Source: Bacteroidales bacterium UBA1458 (GTDB lineage Bacteria; Bacteroidota; Bacteroidia; Bacteroidales; VadinHA17). Taken from it: a stretch of 13,705 nt of DNA. This document shows, piece by piece, positions 7,642 through 13,705 of the stretch. The stretch covers positions 9,598 through 23,302 of the forward strand of contig DCSU01000075.1 in assembly GCA_002325785.1 (NCBI GenBank). Reading direction: 5' to 3'. Position numbers and translations under genes: made by a program. Under the pieces are notes generated by a model. The model was not told the DNA's origin and searched no databases. It saw only the letters and a program-made list of their open reading frames with translations. Positions within the stretch are counted from its first letter, which is position 1. Each line of letters begins with the position of its first letter.

Positions 7642-10245
7642 TCACTTTTTCTTTTTCAGGAGGATTTTGATCGGGCTCTCCGTCACCTCCTCCTGCTTCT
7701 CAGCGGCAGCGGCAGGCTGCTCTTTCCCCTCCTCCCAGGTGATGTTGAACTTTGGCTTGCTTTCAGCCGGCTTTACCTTCACGGTGTCTGCCTGGTACCA
7801 TCCGTATTCTTCGTTGAGAATGCCCTTCAGCGTCTGCTTTTCCAGTGCAATGTCAGTCTTAATGTTGTCCTGTGCCTGCCCGAAGTCATAACCTACATCG
7901 GTCTTCCCGTCAACGCAGACTATCTTCAGGGGTATGGTAGCCTTGCCGCTGCCGTCAACCCGTACCTGGCCGAATGAGCTGACATTACGGTTTCTCTCTC
8001 TCGCTTTGCGGCTCATCACCTCCGAAAGAAGCAGGCGAACATGGTACGAATAATCATTGTTGAAACTGTGGGTTCCGTAAACGGTGAAGTTGACAGCGGT
8101 AGAGTTGATGAGCATCTTGGGGATCGAAACGTTCCCGTTGTTGATGAAGAGGTCATTCTCGAGCCGTGAGAAATTAATGTTCTTAAGCTCGTCCATATCA
8201 AGGTATGACGAAAGGCTTTCTGCCGGTCCGAAGTCCGTCAGCCTTCCTTCCGTGATCAGCAGGTGAGCCTCTGCAACCAGCGCCTTTTGTGCGATCCTGT
8301 AGCTGGCGTCAAGCGGTGAGAGCATCGTCAGCGTGCCTGTCAGGGCGCCCTGTAGGTTGTCGCTCACGATGAAATCCTGCCCGAAGTTTTTGAAGGAGAT
8401 GAATGCCTTGTTTATGTCGATATCCGTTACACGAAGCTCTGTCCGGGTGATGTACCCGCCCTCCTTCTGTTTGCCTATCATGAATTCGCCGGCAAGGAGG
8501 CCGTCAAGACCATGTGCCCTGATATCGTGAAAGGTGATCACAAAGGGCTTATAGTCGATGGCAGTGTTCAGTTCGGAAGCCATGAAGTCATTGAATATGA
8601 GGCTGTCAGCCCTCAGGTTCACATCGGCTCTGACATCTGCAGGGAAGATGTTCATCTGCCTCCCTCCGCCGGAGGTGGTATCGCTTTTCCTGTCAGTGAA
8701 CATGGCAGTTACAAACCGGTCAGCATGAATATCACCTGTGATCTCAAGGATCTCCGGTCTTCCGGCCACCCACGGAGTAAAGTTCTTCATCAGGGCGTCA
8801 ATTGTAAAATGCTGCTCCCTGAAGGTGAATGAGAGACTGTCAGCAACCAGGTCATTGGCAATTGCAAGCATGCCGTTCATATCTGACACTGCCAGCCCGC
8901 GGTCAGCAATGGCAGCACCAAACTCATTGAATACGAGTGATATGTTGGGGTTCAGCATGGGCAGTCCGGCAATCATCCCGGTGTTGTCGGGAATAGTACC
9001 GGAAAGCCTTATACTTCCCTTTATAGATCCCTTCTGATCATGGATATAACCTGACTTTATGATCCTGTTCAGGTCGTTGAAGTCGAGGTCACCGTCAAGT
9101 GCAAGGTTAATGTGAGGCTTGGTGAGGTTGTTAATCATGAAAGAGCCCTTAACGGATGCCGATCCGTAGGTGGCTGTAAGGTCGTCAACCGTGCAGTGGA
9201 AGGTCTCGGCTGAATTGAGCTCCCCGTTGGTCATGCCTCCCCGGAACTCCAGGTTGTTGACCCTGAACCCGGTGGCATTATGACTCATCTTCCCTCCTGT
9301 AAGGTCGTAGTTCACATCGATGTGAGGTTTACCGGCCTCTCCGTAGGGGCCTGTAATTTTACACCTCAGATCAACAATTCCGGAGGGTGTCATGGAGCCT
9401 GTGAAGGACCTCCATTTTTCCGGCAGGAGTGAGGCTACGGATGCTATGTTTATCTTTTTACCGGCAACAGAGAGGTCAATGGTGGAGGAAGAGTAATTGA
9501 CATTACCGTCAATGTCGAATTTAAGATCTGCAATCTCCAGCAATCCCTTTGCCACTGTGAGGGAGCTGGCCGATTTGCGCAGTTTGACTCCGGCACTGAC
9601 AGGTATGGCTCTGAAGGCCATACTTTTAATATTGACCGAATCGATCATCGCAGTGACGGCAGTATTCAGATAGATACCCGTCCGGAAAATCTCACCGCCA
9701 AGCACAGCTTCACTGAGACTTCCGGCTATCCTCATTCCGGCGCTCCTGTCATTCCAGACGGCCCTGATGTTGACGGCGCTGATATTTTTCAGCCTGACAT
9801 TCTTCCCATCCTTCGTTTGCTTTGCGAAGACCTCGTAGTTAATGCCACCCCGTTTGTCGGTGAGCAGTGTCACCTCTCCGTCCCTGGCAGTGATTGAGCG
9901 GATTGCCACGGTTCCGGTAAGCAGTGAGGGCACAGACACCGTCAGCGATAACGATGAGACATATAGAAGGGTATCATTATTCTCGCCCCCAAACTGTGTC
10001 CGGTCGTAATAAGGCGACGGCTCAACGAGCAGGTCGCTGAACTTTACGGTGATATTGGGGAATGACTCGAAGATGGTTACACGCAGATTGCTGTATGATA
10101 TCCTGGTGTTGACGCTCTCATTGACCTTTGCCGTCAGTGCTGTGGTGATCTTTTCCTGCCTGAGGGTGGCATAGATGCCAAGTAATAGAACCACCAGCAG
10201 CAACAGGCCGCCCGCAATAAGCGTAATTTTTTTCACCCATCCCAT
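7642..10245 (-). CDS. AsmA-family protein, single N-terminal membrane anchor
   Basis: 867 residues. One N-terminal membrane segment (about 7-27) is followed by an AsmA-type start (TTALTAKVNESVNTRISYSNL, FESFPNITVKFSDL) and a long periplasmic body of beta-rich repeats. These include recurring phrases such as VKGSFMINNL, IKGSIRLSGT and LTGTLTMLSP. The C-terminal AsmA-like domain spans about 630-770 (VAEAHLLITEGRLTDFGPAESL, then YGTHSFNNDYSYHVRLLLSE). AsmA/TamB-type proteins are thought to bridge the membranes and move phospholipids or support outer-membrane assembly; the Bacteroidota members are poorly characterised. The tail is Ala/Glu-rich and ends in four lysines. It lies 20 nt after pepE and 3 nt before the kinase start. 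Family membership is clear; the specific role is not visible. Confidence 0.86.
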   Translation of the reverse strand: MGWVKKITLIAGGLLLLVVLLLGIYATLRQEKITTALTAKVNESVNTRISYSNLRVTIFESFPNITVKFSDLLVEPSPYYDRTQFGGENNDTLLYVSSLSLTVSVPSLLTGTVAIRSITARDGEVTLLTDKRGGINYEVFAKQTKDGKNVRLKNISAVNIRAVWNDRSAGMRIAGSLSEAVLGGEIFRTGIYLNTAVTAMIDSVNIKSMAFRAIPVSAGVKLRKSASSLTVAKGLLEIADLKFDIDGNVNYSSSTIDLSVAGKKINIASVASLLPEKWRSFTGSMTPSGIVDLRCKITGPYGEAGKPHIDVNYDLTGGKMSHNATGFRVNNLEFRGGMTNGELNSAETFHCTVDDLTATYGSASVKGSFMINNLTKPHINLALDGDLDFNDLNRIIKSGYIHDQKGSIKGSIRLSGTIPDNTGMIAGLPMLNPNISLVFNEFGAAIADRGLAVSDMNGMLAIANDLVADSLSFTFREQHFTIDALMKNFTPWVAGRPEILEITGDIHADRFVTAMFTDRKSDTTSGGGRQMNIFPADVRADVNLRADSLIFNDFMASELNTAIDYKPFVITFHDIRAHGLDGLLAGEFMIGKQKEGGYITRTELRVTDIDINKAFISFKNFGQDFIVSDNLQGALTGTLTMLSPLDASYRIAQKALVAEAHLLITEGRLTDFGPAESLSSYLDMDELKNINFSRLENDLFINNGNVSIPKMLINSTAVNFTVYGTHSFNNDYSYHVRLLLSEVMSRKARERNRNVSSFGQVRVDGSGKATIPLKIVCVDGKTDVGYDFGQAQDNIKTDIALEKQTLKGILNEEYGWYQADTVKVKPAESKPKFNITWEEGKEQPAAAAEKQEEVTESPIKILLKKKK

Positions 10246-10265
10246 TGACCTGGCGCCGGAGCTTT

Positions 10266-10985
10266 TTATTTCTTTTTTCTCTTAAGCAGGAAGGAGAGGT
10301 CGCTGCCCGGAGATACCTCCAGCGGTTCGTTCCCGTATCTGAAGATACGCGCGTTCCGGGGTCCTATGAGTGTGAGTCTGTCTCCCTCCAGAAGAAACAT
10401 TGTGCCCTCACGCAGTCCGGCAACATAGATATCCCTGTTGACCTCAATGAATTCCTGTATCCGTTGTTCACGGGTCTCGCCGGCATGTCCTGCCGGGTTG
10501 GCGTCGAGGTAGTGGGGATTGATCTGGAACGGGATAATCCCAAAAGCCCTGAATGACGACGGTGCAGTGACAGGCATGTCATTGGTAGTCATGAGGGTTG
10601 GGCAGGTGACGTTTGATCCGGCGCTCCATCCGATATATGGGGTTCCTGAAAGAACCTTCTTCCTGACCGGTTCTATCAGCCTGTTCTCCCTCAGGCACTT
10701 GAGGAGCATCCAGGTGTTCCCGCCACCGATAACTATCGCCGGGGCATCCATTATTGCTTTCACGGGATCCTTAAAGCGGTGGATAGACACCACATCATGC
10801 CCTACTTCGGTAAAGCGGGTTCTTACTTTTTCCTCGTAATCATCATATGAAAATGTGACGGCAGCATACGGAATGAACAGTGCCTTGACCTTTTTGGTGC
10901 CCAGGAACTCCCTGATATTGTTCTTCGGGTAATCAAGATATGCCTCGCCGGCATTGGTTGAATTGCTGATTAAAAGTAATCTCAT
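10266..10985 (-). CDS. pepE: Dipeptidase E (alpha-aspartyl dipeptidase)
   Basis: A 239-residue cytoplasmic serine peptidase of family S51, which cleaves dipeptides with N-terminal aspartate. It has the family start (LLLISNST), the glycine loop VIGGGNTW (85-92) and the nucleophile elbow GWSAGSN with Ser121. Asp136 lies in TTNDMPVT and His158 in INPHYLD; these correspond to the Ser-Asp-His set described for the Salmonella and E. coli enzymes. Length is typical (about 230). The start ATG (complement of 10983-10985) aligns with the family start. It is first in a probable operon with the AsmA-like gene, downstream of a consensus -7 element at 11042-11049. The tail KRKKK is unusually basic. Confidence 0.93.
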   Translation of the reverse strand: MRLLLISNSTNAGEAYLDYPKNNIREFLGTKKVKALFIPYAAVTFSYDDYEEKVRTRFTEVGHDVVSIHRFKDPVKAIMDAPAIVIGGGNTWMLLKCLRENRLIEPVRKKVLSGTPYIGWSAGSNVTCPTLMTTNDMPVTAPSSFRAFGIIPFQINPHYLDANPAGHAGETREQRIQEFIEVNRDIYVAGLREGTMFLLEGDRLTLIGPRNARIFRYGNEPLEVSPGSDLSFLLKRKKK

Positions 10986-11041
10986 CTCTTATGAATTTTC
11001 CGGTTGTGATTTCTAACGATCTGTTGCAAGAGGTATTGCGC

Positions 11042-11049
11042 CAAAGATA
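11042..11049 (-). promoter_or_regulatory. Candidate Bacteroidota -7 promoter element for the pepE operon
   Basis: On the minus strand TATCTTTG matches TAnnTTTG exactly, and would start transcription near 11035 with a leader of about 50 nt before pepE. It sits 3 nt beyond the T-tract of the terminator of the outer-membrane protein gene. No TTTG -33 element is seen about 19 nt upstream. The position, immediately after a terminator and before a four-gene run, supports it. Confidence 0.5.
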
Positions 11050-11052
11050 TAT

Positions 11053-11093
11053 AAAAAAGAGAGAGGGTATTTTGTAGAAATACCCCTCCCTCT
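11053..11093 (-). terminator. Rho-independent terminator after the outer-membrane protein gene
   Basis: On the minus strand, arms at 11078-11093 and 11058-11072 form a stem of about 15 bp with one bulged G and one G-U pair. The loop is about 5 nt (ctaca), and a run of six T residues follows (plus-strand A tract 11053-11058). It ends the sigma / anti-sigma / barrel transcript just before the pepE promoter. Confidence 0.88.
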
Positions 11094-11103
11094 GATTATT
11101 CGT

Positions 11104-11154
11104 TTACGGGCCGGTTCCCGTGTGGATCACACCCGGCGAGAACTCGTGCCGTAA
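11104..11154 (-). other. Dyad-rich 3' untranslated segment, possible structured RNA
   Basis: Between the barrel-gene stop and its terminator the transcript can fold. An outer stem TTACGG/CCGTAA (11149-11154 with 11104-11109) encloses a small CGAG-TT-CTCG hairpin and a larger one. The larger hairpin has CCGG/CCGG and GTGTG/CACAC arms, an ATC loop and a 5-nt bulge. Alternative pairings exist, such as ACGGG/CCCGT and CGGC/GCCG, so the fold is not certain. I recognise no known RNA family. The rest of the gap 10986-11170 holds the terminator and the pepE promoter. Confidence 0.4.
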
Positions 11155-11170
11155 TCTGTAAGCAACAATG

Positions 11171-12196
11171 TCAGTCGTTGATTGTCAGTGCAATGCCCAC
11201 CTCGAAAGGATAAAGTTCCGGGCCCTTGTTATTTTCAAACATCGGCGACAGGTAGCAGGTGCCGTATACCTGTATCATCTCATAGCCTGCTCTTGCGGTG
11301 ACGCCGTACCTCAGGACGTTCAGGTTGAAATCGTCGCGGTTCTTATCCTTCTGTTTTCCGTCATCATGATAAACCGTCTTTGTATGTGACCCCAGTTTCA
11401 CCGCGCCGATCACTCCTGCTCCCAGGTTAATGGTGCTGCTGCAGGTCACAGGTATCTGTACTTCGAGCATCACGGGAAGAATGCCATAGACGGTAGCAAG
11501 CTTGCTCTTATCGTAGTTAATGCCTTCAGCCGGATAGGCGGGGGTGACTATGCCACCGTCATCGACAGCCAGGGAGTTGTTACCGTCAAACCGGTAGTTG
11601 TTGAAACTGATTCCCAGTCCGGTCACTATTCCGAAATGGCGTGTAAAACCCAGGCTGACGGGTGGTGCGATGATGTTAAAGTTTGACGATTTTGCGGTGT
11701 TGAGATCAAGGTATCCCTCCATTGTACCGTCGTTACGGCCCCACTGGTCAGTTGAGAAGGTGTTATACCCGAACTCGATCCCTCCCAGGTGGCCTTCGAA
11801 ATACCTTCCCGGACGGCCGGGAGACTCTGTCTCTGCGTCCTCTTCAAACAGGACCTCTGTGTCGTCATCTTCCGTAAGGATTCTTATTGCCTTCTTGCCG
11901 ATTCTTATTACGGTCTCGTCTTCTGTCTCCTCCACAGTAACAATATCTCCGATTTTTACGCGTGATGTGTCTTCTTCAGCATACTCTTCCCATTCTTCCT
12001 CAGCGGCGATCTCTTCTTCTGGCTCCGTAACTGCGATCTCCTCTTCTGCTTCATATATCAGTGTATCAGGGGGCGTTACCTTTTCCGTTTGCTGTTCCAG
12101 CTTCTCCAGCTCTTTCAGTTTTTCTTCCTTTTCCTGGGCCTGTGCAGGAATCAGGAAGGCAAGGATAAGTGCAAATGCAAGCAATGTTCTTTTCAT
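11171..12196 (-). CDS. Outer-membrane beta-barrel protein with acidic periplasmic extension
   Basis: 341 residues. A clear signal peptide (MKRTLLAFALILAFLIPAQA, cleavage after Ala20) is followed by a Glu-rich stretch (22-77, with EEEIAV / EEEIAA near-repeats at 51 and 60). A short segment (80-120, VKIGDIVTVEE...VIRIGKKAIRIL) comes next, and then a region (about 131-341) of alternating amphipathic strands typical of porin-like barrels (HLGGIEFGYNTF, GIVTGLGISFNNY, LNLGAG-like turns). It ends FEVGIALTIND rather than with an aromatic residue. No TonB box or SusC/SusD features are present. The leader is A-rich with no Shine-Dalgarno site, common for Bacteroidota surface proteins. It lies 58 nt after the anti-sigma-like gene and before a terminator, so it is likely the structural output of that sigma system. 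Substrate is unknown. Confidence 0.8.
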   Translation of the reverse strand: MKRTLLAFALILAFLIPAQAQEKEEKLKELEKLEQQTEKVTPPDTLIYEAEEEIAVTEPEEEIAAEEEWEEYAEEDTSRVKIGDIVTVEETEDETVIRIGKKAIRILTEDDDTEVLFEEDAETESPGRPGRYFEGHLGGIEFGYNTFSTDQWGRNDGTMEGYLDLNTAKSSNFNIIAPPVSLGFTRHFGIVTGLGISFNNYRFDGNNSLAVDDGGIVTPAYPAEGINYDKSKLATVYGILPVMLEVQIPVTCSSTINLGAGVIGAVKLGSHTKTVYHDDGKQKDKNRDDFNLNVLRYGVTARAGYEMIQVYGTCYLSPMFENNKGPELYPFEVGIALTIND

Positions 12197-12254
12197 GGCA
12201 AATAGTTTTTTGTTGTTTATTACCGGGACGATCAGGGGGACCTGAAAGTTACAC

Positions 12255-13286
12255 TCATGGTGAATTTTTGTTCACCGGGGCTGTAAATGAGATGAGTGAA
12301 GAGCTGAAATTAACTGCAACGGGGACGCCTTCCCTGTTGCTTGCCCGTTCCAGCTGCATCTCCCATCCGAGTACATTGTTGATGCCGGTGACGCATGCGC
12401 TGGCGATGACATAACCGTCAATGTTCTTCTCCTCCCGGGTTACCGTTTTTGCAAGAAGGGAAATACCGCGGATTATCCAGTTGTCTGCCTTCTCCCCTAA
12501 GGGCGACGTTATGATGGCTGCCATCTGCATGGCCTGGAGATCAGTAGTTATGTTTGCCGTCATCCGAGCCGGGTTGACGGCGTTGATGGCAAGAGTGACA
12601 GGGAGGACTCTTGCCTGACCTGCCACCTCAGCGCCGGATACTGCCTTAACAGGTCCGGTCATATCAGCACCGGAGACTGCAATCCCCCGATCAGCAATGT
12701 CACCGGCAGCAATTGTCCTTGCCGGTTCATTCATGTCAGCGATCAACCGGGTGGCCGGTTTTTTCGTATCAGTGGCACGGCGCGCCCCGACCGGCTCTTC
12801 TTTGGCGCGATCCGGAATTATTACCGGTGATGCCTCGCGAATGAGTGCTTCGGACATCACTGACCCCTCCGGAAGAGTGCCAGGCATGATATCAGTTGTC
12901 CGGCTTCTGAGGGCCGGTCCTGTCAAAATTATTGCGACAACTGCTGCAGCAGACAGGAGAGTGATTACGAGAGTACGTCTGATGACTCTGGTTGAAGGTG
13001 ATTCTTTCAGGAGTCGGTCCCTGTATATCCAACTGTCGTTATACGGTTTAAGCGTTAGCTTTCCGAAGCTTTCAGCACGGGCTCTCCTTGAGGGGATAGC
13101 AGCAAGAACCGCACTTAGTTCCGTGAGGGAGTCTCCTTCCAGGGACTCTTCTGCCCATGCAGCAGCCAGAAGGTCAAACTGTTCATCAGTAAGCTCTTCC
13201 GGCTTGCGGAACAATCCGCCAGAAGCCGGGTACCTGTCGTCCGGCGGGATCAGACGGGGGAAATCGCTGTCGTCTGTCATTGCCAT
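12255..13286 (-). CDS. Single-pass membrane protein, putative anti-sigma factor
   Basis: 343 residues with an N-terminal cytoplasmic region (1-103, charged, helical), one membrane segment (about 104-126, RTLVITLLSAAAVVAIIL) and a periplasmic part. The latter has a Pro/Ala/Gly-rich linker with roughly 12-residue repeats (192-227), and a C-terminal domain (about 240-343) containing NNVLGWEMQLE and SSLISFTAPVN. No HxxxCxxC zinc-binding motif is present, so it is not a classical ZAS-type anti-sigma factor. The assignment rests on topology and position: it overlaps the ECF sigma gene by 10 nt if translation begins at Met1. It would overlap by only ATGA if it begins at Met3 (13280), which would fit translational coupling. 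The periplasmic domain may sense the state of the envelope or of the barrel protein encoded next. I cannot name a family with confidence. Confidence 0.7.
   Translation of the reverse strand: MAMTDDSDFPRLIPPDDRYPASGGLFRKPEELTDEQFDLLAAAWAEESLEGDSLTELSAVLAAIPSRRARAESFGKLTLKPYNDSWIYRDRLLKESPSTRVIRRTLVITLLSAAAVVAIILTGPALRSRTTDIMPGTLPEGSVMSEALIREASPVIIPDRAKEEPVGARRATDTKKPATRLIADMNEPARTIAAGDIADRGIAVSGADMTGPVKAVSGAEVAGQARVLPVTLAINAVNPARMTANITTDLQAMQMAAIITSPLGEKADNWIIRGISLLAKTVTREEKNIDGYVIASACVTGINNVLGWEMQLERASNREGVPVAVNFSSSLISFTAPVNKNSP
12606..12713 (-). repeat. Short imperfect tandem repeat in the anti-sigma-like linker
   Basis: Residues 192-227 of the anti-sigma-like protein contain about three 12-residue units: IADRGIAVSGAD, MTGPVKAVSGAE and the more diverged VAGQARVLPVTL. 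VSGAD/VSGAE recur with a 12-residue (36-nt) period, and the DNA shows the same recurrence (cagc-ccgga-actgc). It probably forms an extended periplasmic spacer. Confidence 0.5.
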
Positions 13287-13705
13287 ACTGATGTTTTTAC
13301 AAGGTAATTTCTGAGGGCTACACGCCCCCTGAAGATATAGGTCTTAACCTGTGCCTCTGAGAGGCCTGTGATCTCCGCTATCTCATGGTAGCTGTATCCT
13401 TCGTAATCGCGCAGGAGGATAACTGACCGCTGCGCTGACGGAAGTCTCTCAAGGGCCCTGTGGAGGACCTCATTAAGGTCAGTGCTGTTCTCCTCGGCGA
13501 AGAGGGTGCTCTCATCATAATACTCGACCCCGACAAGCCTCGAATCTTTCCGGATCACATCTATCATCCTGTTGTAGGCAGAGGTAAAGAGCCATGATTT
13601 CACGGCTGCATATTCTACCTCCGTGACACACCGCCAGAGCTTTTCGTAGGTGTCCTGCACGATGTCGCCCGCCCTGTGGCTGTCCTTCAGGCTGCGGTAG
13701 ATGAA
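13277..13705 (-). CDS. ECF RNA polymerase sigma factor (5' end outside window)
   Basis: The frame stays open to the window edge, giving 142 residues, and lacks the N-terminal part of region 2. Visible region 2 includes AGDIVQDTYEKLW, the core-binding helix motif of ECF sigmas, followed by KSWLFTSAYNRMIDVIRK (regions 2.3-2.4, contacts with the -10 element). Region 4 reads ALERLPSAQRSVILLRDYEGYSY and HEIAEITGLSEAQVKTYIFR, a clear helix-turn-helix for -35 recognition. A GTG at 13660 is an internal valine, not a start, because the homology continues upstream of it. The stop overlaps the start region of the anti-sigma-like gene. ECF sigmas are usually held at the membrane by the neighbouring anti-sigma protein and often transcribe their own operon, here including the barrel gene. 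Confidence 0.92.
   Translation of the reverse strand, partial: FIYRSLKDSHRAGDIVQDTYEKLWRCVTEVEYAAVKSWLFTSAYNRMIDVIRKDSRLVGVEYYDESTLFAEENSTDLNEVLHRALERLPSAQRSVILLRDYEGYSYHEIAEITGLSEAQVKTYIFRGRVALRNYLVKTSVWQ

Noticed and set aside
11598..12245. Long plus-strand open frame rich in serine
   Set aside because: It is the antisense of the Glu-rich barrel-protein gene (Glu codons read backwards give Ser/Leu/Phe). There is no domain pattern or promoter.
12197..12254. Separate promoter for the barrel gene (minus-strand TAACTTTC box)
   Set aside because: It misses the final G of TAnnTTTG and has no -33 element; co-transcription with the sigma genes explains the layout equally well.
12697..13314. Plus-strand open frame of about 205 codons opposite the anti-sigma-like gene
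   Set aside because: It has Ser/Arg-rich composition typical of an antisense shadow, and the minus-strand gene has a membrane segment and operon context that make sense.
1..13705. CRISPR arrays, tRNA/rRNA genes, insertion sequences, attachment sites
   Set aside because: No regularly spaced repeats, cloverleaf-like segments, transposase motifs or terminal inverted repeats were seen on either strand.

Overview
The window looks like a chromosomal segment of a Bacteroidota (Bacteroidales-like) bacterium, probably free-living or from a metagenome. The signs are: two exact matches to the Bacteroidota -7 promoter consensus TAnnTTTG; genes that mostly lack a well-spaced Shine-Dalgarno site; a histidine kinase with an HQLGTP-type phosphoacceptor box; a large AsmA-family protein; and an ECF sigma / membrane anti-sigma-like / outer-membrane barrel gene set. 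Base composition is even and close to 50% GC. I see no insertion sequence, phage gene, tRNA, rRNA or CRISPR array. It reads as conserved chromosomal housekeeping and envelope sequence, with several unusual details.

Plus strand, 1-5206: the 3' end of a 6-phosphofructokinase gene closes with a strong intrinsic terminator. A tight group follows: rsgA (30S-maturation GTPase), a 938-residue membrane hybrid sensor kinase, and mnmH/selU (tRNA 2-selenouridine synthase), with gaps of 30 and 3 nt. The hybrid kinase is the most striking object here. Its phosphoacceptor histidine is replaced by Phe436, its ATP-binding G1 and G2 boxes are eroded, and its first receiver domain lacks the Asp. Its second receiver is fully canonical. 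It is best read as a pseudokinase scaffold that takes its phosphate from elsewhere.

Minus strand, 5216-10985 (read right to left): pepE (Asp-dipeptidase), an 867-residue AsmA-family membrane-tethered protein, an intact but orphan sensor histidine kinase, and a U32-family protein close to the tRNA-hydroxylation factor TrhP/YegQ. Gaps are 20, 3 and 23 nt, so this is probably one operon from a promoter near 11045. It converges on mnmH with 9 nt between the two stop codons. Two probable wobble-uridine tRNA-modification genes therefore lie tail to tail.

Minus strand, 11053-13705 (read right to left): an ECF sigma factor (5' end outside the window) overlaps a single-pass membrane protein that fits an anti-sigma factor. 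An outer-membrane beta-barrel protein with a very acidic periplasmic extension follows, then a 51-nt dyad-rich 3' segment and an intrinsic terminator. This is probably an autoregulated envelope-response unit.

No intergenic gap exceeds 300 bases; the longest is 10986-11170.
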